From assembly GCF_026210795.1 (NCBI RefSeq), contig NC_089451.1, positions 1,410,001 through 1,474,000 of the forward strand: a stretch of 64,000 nucleotides of DNA, written 5' to 3'. Shown piece by piece: positions 37,425-50,468 of the stretch; position 1 is the first letter of the stretch, and every line of letters begins with the position of its first letter. Source of the stretch: Rhizophagus irregularis. Taxonomy: Eukaryota; Glomeromycota; Glomeromycetes; Glomerales; Glomeraceae. The position numbers and the translations under genes are program-made. The notes below the pieces were generated by a model. That model was given only the letters and a program-made list of their open reading frames with translations. It searched no databases and was not told the DNA's origin.

Positions 37425-40400
37425 AATCGTTCATAAAAAGTAAGTATATGTATGTATGTATTTTTTTAAATAAATTTTTTGGCTTAGCATATAAAGATTT
37501 ATTATTTCTTTCTTGGAAAGAAAGATGTTTATATATATATATATATTAAATAATTATACGAAATCTTCGTATTGTGAGAATGGATGAAAAAAAAAAAAAT
37601 TCGAAATTCGAAAGAACCTTTTATAAAAATAATGATAAAATTTGGTGTGACAATGTTGTTAATTATAATTATCTGTTATTGTAATTATGTAATTATTTAT
37701 ATTTTACCCGTTTTACCCGTTTCAGGAGGTTTATGATATCACAAACCTTTTGAATAAACCGAATAAACCAAAATTTCTAATTTTCCTTTTCTTTATTGTT
37801 ATACATAAAGACAAAATATTTGATTTTTTTCTTTTTGTAATAAATTTCTTCATATGTTATTACCTTATTTAACATTCACAAGATTCATCTCAAACTGATT
37901 GACGCGTTTAAACTTGCTATTACCATATTGTTACCGTATCATACTTACCATATATATAAGCATCAATTACAATATTAAACCATAATATTGGACGTAAAAT
38001 TACTCTCAATAAAGCAAAGATTATCTAAGTTAATTTCCTCTATTTAGTTAGTCAGGCTCATATTTTTGTTATCTGGTGCCCCGTACCGTTATTTAACTAT
38101 TGTTTACTTTTTTTTAGATTTCCCTTATTTGCTTTTTGAATTTGATGAGATGAGATGCATTTAATTAGGGTTAATTCTGATTGGATAGGAATAGTTTAGA
38201 TTATTTAAACATATTCCAAGTTTCTAGTCTAGAATCTAGATAGAATTTTTCGCGTATTAAGAGATAAATATTTGCAATAGCACAAAATGTTGTATCTTAC
38301 GCCACAATAGGATCGATTGGTTATATAATAAATTAATATTAGTATTAATAATATAATAATAAGTAATTGAACATTAATTGAATTGGTTTTTTAATATTCA
38401 ACCATTAATTTACATTATATCCAATCATTGATTTTTCAAAGAACATTAATTGAATTTTTGATGAAAAGAAAAAAAAAAAAAATAATAATAATAATCTAAA
38501 ATTCTTGAAACTGTTTATCAACATGAAACATTTTTACTTAAAAATTATTTGTGGTAAAGATCGATGGTATCATTCTATTATGATAATGTCCAAAAAAAGA
38601 ATTTTTTTTTTTAAAAAAAATAAAAAATAAAAAATAAAAAAACCCAAAATATAAAAATTTTTTTTAGAAAATTCGAAAATCTCATTCAAATTTTTTGTTT
38701 TTTTAAAAAAAATTTTTTTTTTTTTTTACAAGCATGGTGGTTACCGGAAAAAATAAAATTAAAACCTTGTATCAGGTGTGTAACAAAAACTTTAAAAAAC
38801 TTAATAATAATAATACTGCTGCGAATTTCAGAATTTTTTTTATTAATGATTAGATAATGGACAAGTATTTTTTTATTATTATTATTATCATTTTTTTTTT
38901 TTAGAGTTGGATAAATATCAACAAATATTGTAAATATTGTAAATATTGTCAAAACTCTTATCATTTTGATTGGTCCAATTTGGTCACTTTTGCGTTTAAA
39001 ATAGGAGAATCGGAACGAATTTTCTCCGAAAAATTATTAACGTTACATTTTATTACATTTATGTAATTGTAACATTTATCATCAATTTGATAATGGTATT
39101 ATTATATCATTTTTTTATAGAAATTAATTAAAAATTAAATTTTTTATTTTTTTTACCAGTAATATTTTTCTAAAAATTAACTTGCATTAGAAATTTAGAA
39201 TGATTAGATATGGTGAATGGATCGTTGTTCTATTTTTTTTTTGTTATTGTTTTTTTTTTTGTTTTGATCTTAATGAGTTCGTGTCCAAATCTTAAATTTT
39301 CGAATTCTAATTATCGATATAACGATATCGTCGGGATTTCGGGACCATATGAAAATATCGTTATATATTTAAAATTATTATACAGATACATTTATTTGTT
39401 CTCTCTCACGAAACGAACCCTTCGGTTCATTATATCAAAATTTATAAGTTTTAATATAACGATTTTTATATGTTCTAAAATCTTTAAAAAAAATCGCTTT
39501 GTCATGAAATTTGTTATATTACATAGTCGTTATAACAAAGTTCTGACTGTTGTGAGAAAGTTATATATAATATAAATCAGAAATTCGGGTGAGAAAGTTA
39601 TATTTTATCGTTATATCAAAGCTTTTAATATAAATCAATAAGAAAATCAAAAAAAAAATAAAATAACAAAAAAGCAAACAAAAATATCATTATACATCGA
39701 ATATTGGAATATCGAAGATTAACTGTATTTAATTAAACTTTATTCACAAATTTTTTAAAAAATATTCTTACGTGATGAATAAAAAGAAAAACAAAGCTGC
39801 ATCATTTATCATTCTAAATTATGCTACCATAAAGTTATATAACATTTCTCTTTTATGCATAAATATTCCTTCTCTACAAATATTTCTACAGTACGTCACA
39901 CTTAGGTAGTACCATAGTAGTACCCTGAAATTTTATGGTAATGTACAAAATTTATTCCGTTTTTTTTTATTTATTATTCACGGAGTTGTTACGGAAATTA
40001 CGGATAAAATTTTTACAGGGTATTATACTATACGGAAAGTTTTTCTTTAATTCTCCATATAATTTATTAATTCACATATGTTTAAATTGTCGCAGCAAAT
40101 ACTACGCTAATGAAAAAATAAATTGTAATTCGTTATCAACGATATCACGATAAAATTTGTTGATTTTTTAATCGACGGTGGTCATGTGCACTTGTACATG
40201 AATGAAAAGATTTCCACGCATAATTCTTTTTTAAGTTAATATAGTTAATTTGCGCAAACCCGTACAGTATCAACACAACGAATGATTTTTTATTTTTATT
40301 GCGCGCCACATATTATAATTTTCAGTGATATTTCGAAATGAGATAAAGTATTTAGGTATTTGAGATATTTAAAAATTAAGCATTTGGGTATTTTTTAAGA

Positions 40401-41128
40401 TATTTTTCCAAACTAATCCTAATCCTAAACCTAACTCGCGCCCTTCTAACTCGCGCCCTTTATTAAAATATTACTCTTTTTTTTAGGGCGTGTGCTGATA
40501 ATAAAGAAAGATGAATTAAATTAAATGTCTTTCTAAATGATAAATGTCTTTATTTATTACAGTGAATTTTTTCTTTGTTCAAGTATAATGAATATATGCA
40601 TATTTATACAAAATAATTTACAATTTCTAAGATCAAATTTCAAAATCGATCGTTCGAATCGAAGAAATCGAAGAAAGAATTTGTCTTATCTAGATTTCTT
40701 TATAACTAACAATTAAAAAAACTTTGATTTCATCATTATGAATATAAATAATTATTGTAACTTTTATACAACTTTAAAAAAAAAAAAAAAGATGGAAAAA
40801 AATACGATAAAAAAAAATCCAGAATCCAAGAAAAAAAAGGAAAAAAAAAAAAAAATTTTTTTTTAATTACAAATAATCAGAATTATAGGAAAACGTCGTT
40901 AATGTATTTAATGTATGTGATATGTTGGGTAATATGTTACTATTAGTATACTAGGTATACTAGTGAATTTATTAGACTAGTTGTAATTAATCGAATTAAT
41001 AAATAATAAATTCGAATAATAAAAATTCGAATAATAAAATCATTAAAAATTTAATAACCAATGGAAATCAATCCTCTATAACTAACAACTAATCAAATCA
41101 CCAACCCAACTAATCCAAACCTCTCTCG
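37425..41128. other. Intergenic region with an element relic
   Basis: No gene is supported in this 3.7 kb. The frames at 38686-38964, 39210-39575 and 39935-40153 are A/T-run or repeat translations. A short duplicated CTAACTCGCGCCCTT motif occurs at about 40433-40461. A pogo-like relic is listed separately. Confidence 0.45.
39290..39727. mobile_element. Degenerate pogo/mariner-like relic
   Basis: TATAACGA-type TIR vocabulary appears at 39318-39365 (ATCGATATAACGATATCG, ATATCGTTATAT), at 39525-39552 (GTCGTTATAACAAAGTTCTG) and at the right end, where the complement reads TACAGTTAATCTTCGATATT with a flanking TA at 39726-39727. The left end is not defined. It is related by motif to 18321-18590 and 62207-62400. 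Confidence 0.4.
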
Positions 41129-42811
41129 CTAAAAGTAACCAGTGTCTTGAAAATAAAAAGGATAAAAATTATTCTTTCCTAAAACGTAATTAATTTTTGG
41201 TATTGTTTTTAAAGCATGTAAAATAGGATCTAAATAAACTTCACCATAAACCTTGTTATCTATAATATATCTTAATTCAGTAAATCTCTTGTTCTTTTGA
41301 ATATATTTCTTTAAAAATAAGAGAACATCATCAAAAATATTTTGTTGATGATGTAAAGAAATTTTTTTAAGTGGGGAAGAACAATTAGAAATCAAGACCA
41401 TTAAATCTTTTGGTAAAATTTCAAGTAAAAGATCAAGATGATATAAAGTTGAAGGTAAAGATTTAGAAAATTCTACCAAAGTTTGTTGATTAAAGTAATT
41501 CTTGTGTTTACCAAATAATGTTAATTGTTGTAAATCTGATGATAAAAGGTATAAGGGTAATAAGGAAGAAATATCTTCGCTCGCTTGTATTATTAAAAAT
41601 TTTAATTTTTTACATTTAAAAATCGTTAAACATAATTCTTTTGTAAAAGTTCCTAAAACTAATTTTGTTAAAGTTGAAGAACTAGATTCGAGGATCGATT
41701 TTACAATATCAAGATCGAACGTTATATTAGGATTAATTATAAAGTGAGATATCATTGGTTTACCCCAAACGCAAAAATTGGTTAATTCACAATTAAAAGA
41801 AGGAACTTCTGAATCAACTCGAATATCAGGTTCTAAAAATCTTAAAATCTTTAAATTTGGACAAGAATTTAAAAGTTGAGATAATTTTTCGTGAAAATGT
41901 GTTATACGTATAAGAGAGAGAGCTTTTAAAAAATTACTTTGTAATCTTAAAGTATCAAATACATCAGCTGTAAGAGAAATATCCCAAAATTCTCTTACAA
42001 CAAATTCTTCAAGATTTTTTTGATTTTTCAATAATTTCACCAATTCATGACCAGTCCTTCCTGAACGACTTTCTGGTAAATTTATTTCTAAATATTTAAT
42101 ATTATGAGCGTATTTCGTTATAATTTTAAAATTATCATTTAAAGTAACTTGTTCTCTATTTTCAGTATAATTATAATATCTTCCTTGTAAATCATGAATA
42201 ATTTTACAAGATTGTAATTTTGTTAAACCATTTGAAGGTTCTTCAAAGTAAGCTATATTTTGAGTATAAGCAAAGAATATTATATCAAGACTATCCAATC
42301 CTCTACATCTACTAAATAGAATATCACCGATAGCTTTATCCATATCAAAATGACCGAGTCTTTCCCAAACAGTTCTCCAATGATGTCTCTTCCATTTTGT
42401 CATCGCTTCTTGAAAACCAAAAGTGTCAAGACATTTAAGATAAATTGGATAATCGAATAAAGGTTTTTTTAAATCTGCTTGAAGGATCCACTTATTTACC
42501 TTTGTCTTTTCATCATCAGGAAGACAACTTAAATAAGTTCTTATAAGTTGCCATCCACGATCATGTTTTTGACATCTCAAATATCCAAAGGGATTACTCC
42601 AAAGAAAAGGAATAGCAATTTTACACCATAACCTATTAACTAATGTACAACTAAATAATGTTTCTATATCATCAGATAAATCACAGAAATTTCCTAAAAT
42701 TTTCTCCAAACATTCGATGTCTAATTTAGCAATCGTTGAAGTTGATTTTATCGCTATAGAAGTTCCTTCAGTAGTATTCTCACTTGTTAATAATTTATCC
42801 AAGTTACCCAT
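41129..42811 (-). CDS. F-box/LRR-type protein (560 aa, single exon)
   Basis: This is one uninterrupted frame from ATG 42811 to a stop at 41129. Residues ~28-78 form an F-box (IAKLDIECLEKILGN..., LFSCTLVNRLWCKIAIPFLWSNPF), which in known proteins binds Skp1 in SCF ubiquitin ligases. The remaining ~480 residues contain irregular Leu-rich segments such as LKALSLIRITHF, LLNSCPNLKILRFL, LTKLVLGTF and CKKLKFLIIQAS, spaced like degenerate LRRs and presumably the substrate-binding solenoid. No signal peptide or membrane span is visible. This architecture is highly multiplied in Glomeromycotina, so a specific substrate cannot be inferred. The lack of introns contrasts with most genes in the window. 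Confidence 0.9.
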   Translation of the reverse strand: MGNLDKLLTSENTTEGTSIAIKSTSTIAKLDIECLEKILGNFCDLSDDIETLFSCTLVNRLWCKIAIPFLWSNPFGYLRCQKHDRGWQLIRTYLSCLPDDEKTKVNKWILQADLKKPLFDYPIYLKCLDTFGFQEAMTKWKRHHWRTVWERLGHFDMDKAIGDILFSRCRGLDSLDIIFFAYTQNIAYFEEPSNGLTKLQSCKIIHDLQGRYYNYTENREQVTLNDNFKIITKYAHNIKYLEINLPESRSGRTGHELVKLLKNQKNLEEFVVREFWDISLTADVFDTLRLQSNFLKALSLIRITHFHEKLSQLLNSCPNLKILRFLEPDIRVDSEVPSFNCELTNFCVWGKPMISHFIINPNITFDLDIVKSILESSSSTLTKLVLGTFTKELCLTIFKCKKLKFLIIQASEDISSLLPLYLLSSDLQQLTLFGKHKNYFNQQTLVEFSKSLPSTLYHLDLLLEILPKDLMVLISNCSSPLKKISLHHQQNIFDDVLLFLKKYIQKNKRFTELRYIIDNKVYGEVYLDPILHALKTIPKINYVLGKNNFYPFYFQDTGYF

Positions 42812-45800
42812 CTTTATTTGTGTTCTTTAAAGAAAAGGTTCGTGTGGGGTAAATTTTTTTTTTTATTAATAATATTGTTTTTGTTATTGTTAAGAAAAAA
42901 AAAAAAAAAAAGAAATTCAAAAGAAAAAAAAAATAAAATTAAAAAAAAAGAAGGATAATGCAAAAGAAAGCAAAAGCAATGAGACCCAAAAAAAAAAAAT
43001 TTATATTATTTTAAACAAAAAAAAAAAATCATAGTCACAAATTCTGCAGCGTACAATATTATATATTGTGCATTATGCTTTTTTTGTAATTCGGGGTTTT
43101 TCGTACTTTAAATAATTCGGTCTCGATTATCAAAAAAAGCTTATCTCATGATATTTCTTTGTATGACAAATAAGCCAATAAGAATAGTAACGTGTATCTT
43201 AAATAATGCATATTTATTTTCCATTATTTTACTTTACCTTTACCATATTCGTCAAATTGGCGCAGTGAAAAAAAAAGCCTTTGTCATATTTTTAATCCAC
43301 TCAATTGTCTTAGTTTACCTAATTAAACATTGTTAAAAAAGAAATAGAAAAAATTTCCGATTATTCTAAATTGAATGATAATATTTTTATTTAACTTGTC
43401 TTATTATCGTTAAATCGGTCTAGAATATTTATAAACCTTAGGTTAATAATATTCTGTGTCACAGTATGGATTACCACACCTTTATTTTTGTTTTGTGTAA
43501 TATTTCGTCAATTTTTTTTTTTTCGTTTAAAACAAACAATTGAGTAAGTAATCCAATGTCTAGCCACTCCTCATTTTACAAATAAGAAAGGAGTACTTAA
43601 AAAATATATATACATGTGCTTGGCTTAATTTCCATTTATATTTTTAAAGTTTATAATTATAAATATAAATATATATTTTTTTTTGTTAATCCGTTTGGTC
43701 AAGTAAATAGATTTTTTTTTCTCGATTGTTGAGAAAGCCGACCTGACAAACCTGTCTTATTTGTACACACTAATGTAATTTTAATATTGTGGCGTGAAAT
43801 TATTATTATATTATTGTTCATCCTCTGATAAATTTATAGGAATTCATTTATTTGTACTTATTAGTAAATTTAATGCTAATTTTATACTTCAGCCAGTTGA
43901 TCACCCACGTATTTGGTGAATTTATATCGGACCTTTAAACTTTAATCTTTAACAGTTAACAAATTTTAAATATAAAAATTAAAAAATTTTTTTGAAAAAA
44001 AAAATAAAAAAGCATTTGAAAATATTTACATTTCGTTTATGTGACGAAATGTACATGTAATATTCAACAAGTACATGTAAATATTTCAATAAAAATCTAA
44101 CCAAGGTTATCCGTAAGTCTTATACCAATTCGTCACTTATAATATTAATTTGATAAACGAAATTTTATCCAAATTTGTTTATACCCTATACAATTTTATA
44201 TTTTATACTCCATTTTATTTATCCGTTTATATTAAATTATAATTTGTGTCAGTTACTTTTATAAGTAATGATTCTCATAATCTCATTTCCCTCTCCTTAA
44301 TAAAAAAGAATTTGTTTGCCAGAAGGGAAAATTCTTCTTATTGTTGTCGGGTCTTATTTATGCCGGTTCGGCCGAATCATACTGATCACTGATCACTGAT
44401 CACGTGATATATAAAAAAGATACGAAGGGTGATTTGCTTCTTTCAGATGAATTTCAATTGACATTAGTAGTACAGCGTTTCGACATATTTTTCTAAAATT
44501 CTGTATTATTTTGATTTTTGTATATATATATAATCCCTCTTCTTTTTAAAATAATTATCAAAAAAAAGAGCAAATATTATAAGCATAGTATAATTAAAAC
44601 TAATAAAATAACAAAAATAAATCCACTTTAGGATAAGCGGAGATCTTATTGCTTAAAATAGCTGTAACTTACATGAACTTCCTTGCAGAGATATTCACCA
44701 ATAGATACGTATTAAGTACCTTAAGGGCTGTGGGCTATTAAGTTAATCACTTTTTTTTTCATTACAACGAAAATAGAAACATTTAAAGACACATATTTGT
44801 ATAAGGGTCATATTACCTTTTTTTTCAAAAAAAAAAAATGTTCGGATGCATATTTTTGAATCATATGATCATAACTTTATTGGTCAAACAAACATCCTTA
44901 AATCTGAAAAGATAGTTTCGTGTCACAACCACACAACCACTTTACTGTTTACGATCGTCATATTGTACACTTCATATATTATTCTATTAGTATAAAGTTA
45001 AAAAATATGTTAGAATATGTTAGAATATGTTAGATATTTTTAATCTCCATCCAATAATATGTAAATGTTGAACAGATAAGAAGATAACACATGCAATCTC
45101 ACTGCGGTGACTAATAGAAAAAAAAAATAGAGTTTTTTATTACATAAAAATCTTACGTTAGAAGTGAATTTCCATGAGGTCATATGTTCATGATGTCAAC
45201 CAACAATACATTGGATAGAGATAGAGAATCATAACGGACCGAACGGTCCGATAAAATTTACTTTTAATGGTTAATGTCTGAAAACAAGCCAAATTCCAAT
45301 TATCCGTCAAAATATTGGACATCTTTTAATTAGTACATAGTAGTTAAATTAAAGGTCATAATTCAATTGCGTCCATAACTTTGAGTGTAAACAAAAATAT
45401 ATATATTTTTTTCGATTTTTAATAACTTTTTTTTATTCTTTTTTATTTTTAGTAGGAGTAGGAATGAGAATTAATTATATACTTGTAGGATTCTTTGATA
45501 ATGCCCGAAAAAATATAACGAATGGATCTACCTTGAAAATAATTGGAGGATTTTGTAACGTAGTATGCAAAATATGGGAACGCCAAAAATATATCCATTT
45601 TATCAGTATATTGAGTTACGCTAATAATTTTTTATCAAAATGTTTAATAATTTTTATCAGAATCAAAAGTTACTTTGCGAGTTCCGAGTTCTTGAAGACG
45701 ACATTAGGGATTAAGAATTTATATTTGAAAATTATTTTGATATTTTTCTCTGGGATTATGAATTAGAGAATTTTTTTTCATTTCAGAAAATTTTGTATAT

Positions 45801-45954
45801 TGCATTATGATTTTTGGATTATGATTTTGTGGTTTTTTGGAATTGGGATGTGCGGGATAATAAGTTTAACACGGTCGATAGAAAACTTTAAGGATCAAAC
45901 AGGTCGGTTTTTGCACGAAAGATCTGACCAACCACAACTTACCGAAACATGCGG

Positions 45955-46001
45955 CCGACCGAAATTGGACAAGGTCAAATAATCTTGTTCATTTCGGTCG
46001 G
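45955..46001. repeat. Hairpin with CCGACCGAAAT arms
   Basis: CCGACCGAAATTGGACAAG and CTTGTTCATTTCGGTCGG are inverted arms around a 10-nt loop. The surrounding GC-richer DNA (about 45850-46200) looks like a decayed transposable-element fragment. Confidence 0.65.
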
Positions 46002-46739
46002 TTGATTAGCCGGGTCTTTGTTGAATTCAACTTTTTGGACAATATTTTTTGAGCGTGCCTCACTAATGGGATGAACAAGTCTAATATTAATCTAAAAGTT
46101 CGGTCGTACAAGCAAATGCAAACAGACCACCGTGATTGTACCATCGGAATTTGAGCTTTTTGGTCCATAATGAATTGCAAATTCAGAAGAGCTACTACCA
46201 AAAAATTTTTCGGTAACGTGACTTTGTACTACAAATCTAAAAATAGTAGGACACTGTAATATTTTTCGGTTCTCACCTCGTGTCTTGAAATCATTTTTTA
46301 TTTTAATTTATTCTACTCTATTTTTTTTTTATTTTTATTGTATTTTACTTTGTCTCGAAAATAAAAACGCGTTTTTTTTCTCTATTAAGTATAGGTGTAT
46401 GAAGTTGAACTATTTAAGTTTCGAAAAAACTTTTTAATACAGTATAAAAATTATATTATTCGTCTCATTTTACTAAAAAAAAAATTTTATAAATATTTTA
46501 GATACTGTAGACGTTTTCTAGAATTCGTCAAATCACATTATCGAAAATTTGATTATCACTTATAATATGTAGGGATGGGAAGAGTTCGAAGTTGAGTTGG
46601 TCAGAGTCGGTTCGTTCATGTTCGGTTTGGTACTTACCGCTTTCATCGGTTCTAATAAAATTTTGATATGAACATATGAACTGACTTAGTTCAGCGTTCC
46701 GGGTTCGGCATTTTTTTGAATTTTCGGGATTATGATTTT

Positions 46740-47045
46740 CTAGAATTGTGAATGTCGGGTTTGTACTATAACAAGAATGAGATTTTTTAGTGGAACATTA
46801 ATTATTAATTGTTATGAATTTTCGGGATGATAAATTGTCCAGGATTGTGAATGTCGGGTTTGTACTATAAACAAGGGTTGATGCCTATTGGTTCCCCATT
46901 TTGGTGTTAAAAAATTATAATAGAATTTTGACAGGTTTGTACTATAAACAAGGGAATGATGTCTATTGGTTCCCCATTTTAGTGTTAAATTTTTTTAAAT
47001 GGAATGTGAAAAAATTATAATAGAATTTTGAGTACTTTGTACAGT
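46740..47045. repeat. Tandem ~75-110 bp duplication
   Basis: A block with TTTGTACTATAAACAAGGG, then TATTGGTTCCCCATTTT and GTGTTAAA, occurs twice in a row (about 46857 and 46933), with a partial third copy near 46762. A shared AAAATTATAATAGAATTTTG follows both full copies. It is non-coding. Confidence 0.65.
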
Positions 47046-47404
47046 GGAACATTCCATAATAAACTCATTTCGGTAATTAGCTCGAAGTGTAACGAAGGAC
47101 TATAATACGAATGTCTTGATGTCCGTTCGGTACGTGATTATGTACACGAATAAAGTGAGTAGAATTTCTTTTTTCACTACTTTTAAAAAAAACGTTTTTT
47201 TTATTCAATTTATTTCATTTTCATGTGTTGGTGGTTTGGAAAACAAGAGAAAATTAATAATTTAATTACTCTTTTCATTTTGTGAATGAAATAAATGAAA
47301 TACCAATAATGGATGTTTAATGTGATAATCTTTTTCTTATACTCCCAAATCCGAAACTTTACAGTTATTCATTCTAATTTCATTATACAAACAACTCATC
47401 TATC

Positions 47405-47853
47405 ATGAAACATATAGTTTTTATTGTTGTATCATTTCTTATGTTCTTGATCTACCCCACTTGTAATGATGAAGGTAAGTTATCTAAAAACGACTTTTAT
47501 TTAATTTATCCAAAATAGCGTAATATTAATAATTCATCTGTTTTTTTTACATTCATGCTATAAAAAAGATGGTATTTGACTCAGGAAAAGTAGAAAATCC
47601 TAGTAGTGTCATATGCTATTTGCAACAGATCATGAGTGACTATAAGTTTTATACAGATGATATAAACGACCCAATTTATACTGTCAATTTTAATCGTACA
47701 TGGGTAAATGGGTACGTCGTAAATTTGAGCTTAGATTGTAGTAAACCTTATGAAGGAAAATTGACATACACGCGCGACAAATATGACTCCACAAAAATTT
47801 CACTAAGGATAGGAAAAGTTACACACAGAATTTGCTTTCGACGGACCGCTTAG
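47405..47853 (+). CDS. Small secreted protein (two exons, 112 aa)
   Basis: Exon 1 is 47405-47474 (ATG through GAAG|GTAAGTT). Exon 2 is 47585-47853 (GACTCAG|GAAAAG), joined in phase 1. The ATG at 47569 inside the intron is out of context and not used in this model. Residues 1-20 form a signal peptide (MKHIVFIVVSFLMFLIYPTC). The mature part has three or four cysteines (CND at the cleavage region, VICYLQQ, LDCSKPYEG, RICFRR) and is rich in Tyr, Asp and Lys. No family is recognised. Size and secretion make it a candidate apoplastic effector, which is inference. The acceptor was chosen because it is the only AG that preserves the frame, so exon 2's start is a little less certain than the rest. Confidence 0.72.
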
Positions 47854-48618
47854 AGCAGGTGATTTAGGAAAAAACATCGGCGATTAGACTTTATATCTGA
47901 CTCGTGCACTTACCATTAGCTTTTTTAGACTTTAAATTAAGCTATTTCTTAATTGATTGAGTTTAGTAAAATTTATAAATATCAAAAAATTAAGTATTGA
48001 ATTCTATTTATTTATTGATTCACTTATTATGTATCATATTTAATTGTGAAAAAATCACGAATAGAAAATCATTTAATTTATTGTTCGATCTTATTCAAGT
48101 TTATTCAATTACACTAAGAGAAATTTATTAAAATAAATCAAAAACCATAAGAAACCGGATGTAGCTCGCTTCAGACTTTCTAACTGTTCCCGTCACTATT
48201 TGATATTTACATAATAATAGTAATATTTATTTATTGATTTATCCAAAATATAGAATAACCAAAAAAAAATTAAGAGTTCACATTTACAATAAATTATATA
48301 AATTATGGCTGTATTTAAAATTATTTGTATAATTTTTCTCTGATACCTTAATAATATTTGTAAAATTATCAAAGTATTTTAAGATACCGAATACTCCTGT
48401 CGGTACTATCAGCGACATCTTCAAACTATTTTTGTAAAGGAGTCGAAGGATTCCTCATTCAAAATACCTGCCTCAACCATTGATATTAACTTTTTACTAT
48501 CTATTTTTATCCATATCGAATTTTTGTCTGTACTTGCTTCTGAACGACCTTGTAGGTTTAATATTACTCTAATAAAAATTAAAGAAACGAGATCATTGAC
48601 CACAGTTAAACATATTGT
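47854..48618. other. Convergent spacer
   Basis: This is the 3' flank of the small secreted protein (+) and the membrane glycoprotein (-). A 60-codon minus-strand frame at 48421-48603, starting at GTG, contains no recognised motif and cannot be spliced in phase to the upstream gene with the donors I see. Confidence 0.4.
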
Positions 48619-50468
48619 TCAACAAATGGATCTTGGTAAAGATATAAGAATTATAATTATTAATCCAATAATAGCTATAAAATATTGTGTGGCGTAACGT
48701 AAGTCATAGCATGTTTTATCTTTCATAATTTGGACTTGACCAATGATCTTAGCATCATTGGTAGGTGTTACCATATTAATCATAATATCAGTCCATTGAC
48801 GTTGAAACATACGACTTATACCTTCTTCAGTTGTACCTTCCTCTTTCCATTGATTTAATAGAGCCAAATTTCCGGTACCATCTCCATTATAACCATAAAC
48901 ATCAAAGTTGATATTGGACATAAAAAACGATGATCCACCAATAGCAGAAGCACTTTGTGCACCATCACCGTTTCCAGAAAAGAAGGCAGTTCCTGCAGGT
49001 AACAAAAGATTATTCTCACTTACTATCGCGCTGTTGTTAGGAACGTTTTCTCCAAATTCGACTCCTCCCCACCAAGGATCCATATCACGAATACTGACGT
49101 TACTCTTCTCAATATACCATTGCGCTGGAATAGTTTGTTTATTTACTATATTTATTTCTTGAGTTGCATTAGTTTGCAATTCAATTATATTAACACTTGC
49201 TTCAATCATACTAGCGCATCCATATAAAATTTGTTCTGTTCCACTTGCAGTAAGTTTTGGTGGTCCTAATAATTTCCAACATTTGACACCAACTATATTA
49301 TCTGCAAGATTGTCTATACCACCAAATCCATCACACGAAATATCAATAGCAAGATCATCATCATCATCGTCAGAAGTGAGTATTTTAGGTAACTTGGGAA
49401 GAGAATATTTATTGATAGTTTCCGGTGATGTTAAAAGACTATAAGCTGAAGACTCAAGATAATTTCCATTATTTGTCAAATTAAATTTCTTCCTAATAGC
49501 TAAATTTATAAATGTACTATATCTGGAACTTCTATATGAAAGATCTGTCATCTGACCTCGATCACCAATTGGATTTATCTGAGGAGGATACATATCAGTG
49601 TTTTTAATGTACAATTTGGCTTGCCAATCGAAAGTTCCATTTTTATTTGAAACTTGTGTGAAATTAGTTGATTTACAAATGACGTGTGGTTGTAACCACA
49701 TGCCTTTAATTGACCAGTTGTATTTTTCGCCAACTTTTTCTTTAGGTCCAATCGCATGATTCATCAAGAGTCCACCATTATCATGATCTACTACCATTGT
49801 ATCAACAATTCCATAACCTTTTTTTGTACTTGTTACCACACTCATCTTAAAGGAATTGGTAGGAAATGTAATATTATCATCACTATAAGAATCCAGTAGA
49901 CGATATCTCATTGCAAAGTTACTATATGATTTGTTAAAGTCGGTTAAATATGTGTCATCAACATGAAGATTATCGATCATTCCCAAACATGATTTAAACT
50001 CAAATAAACCACAAGTTCTAACTTGTGATAATTCTTTCGAAGAAAATGAATTATTAACCGCTTTACTAAGTAATGGATCAGGACTAACATAATTATATCT
50101 ATAGAATTTGTATTTGTATTAGACATTACTGAACAAGTATGAATACCAAGTGGTGCAATAGCAGATGCTCCATACAATAATATTGGACATATCCCAATAA
50201 GTAAATAAAGTACGTTACGCTTATACGATCCTAAACTCCACAATCTAATTCCTGTTAACGCGGGTTGACCACCGGTTCCAAAATAACTAAGTGGAATATT
50301 TTGAGATATTTTACTTAGAGTTGTCCACTCTAAGGCTGTCATTTTATCACTAGTACTCATAAATATTGCTAGAACTCCTATTCCACTTATAAGAATAGGT
50401 AATAAAACGTTAATGACACCAATTAGCGCAGCTAATTGACCAGCATTTAGATCGACTACTAATGCCAT
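48619..50468 (-). CDS. Multipass membrane glycoprotein with large ectodomain (two exons, 590 aa)
   Basis: Exon 1 is 50468-50176 and exon 2 is 50098-48619. A 77-nt intron (ATT|GTATGG ... CTATAG|ATATAAT, phase 2) joins two frames that otherwise look frame-shifted. The total is 1773 nt. Hydrophobic segments lie at ~12-36 (LAALIGVINVLLPILISGIG), at ~80-98 (NVLYLLIGICPILLY) and near the C-terminus (YFIAIIGLIIIILISLP, followed by RSIC and stop). The ~450 residues between TM2 and TM3 carry many N-glycosylation sequons (NITF, NWS, NFT, NGT, NAT, NVS) and several cysteines, consistent with an extracellular or lumenal domain. A DDDDDD run lies in the middle. I do not recognise the family. A plasma-membrane or secretory-pathway protein is inferred. 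Confidence 0.8.

Larger units (their letters stand above)
42812..47404. other. 4.6 kb intergenic region
   Basis: No gene is supported. It contains A-runs upstream of the F-box gene, three tandem CTGATCA words near 44381-44402, a perfect 16-bp palindrome CGGACCGAACGGTCCG at 45235-45250, a hairpin (45955-46001) and a tandem duplication (46740-47045). The 100-codon frame at 45464-45766 has no recognisable domain and no partner exon. Confidence 0.45.

Noticed and set aside
48421-48603. 60-codon frame downstream of the membrane glycoprotein, considered as a third exon
   Set aside because: No donor of the required phase exists before the TGA of the main frame, and the frame starts at GTG.
50098-50176. 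Apparent frameshift splitting the membrane glycoprotein into two genes
   Set aside because: A 77-nt GTATGG...TATAG intron in phase 2 joins both halves in frame, so no frameshift is needed.
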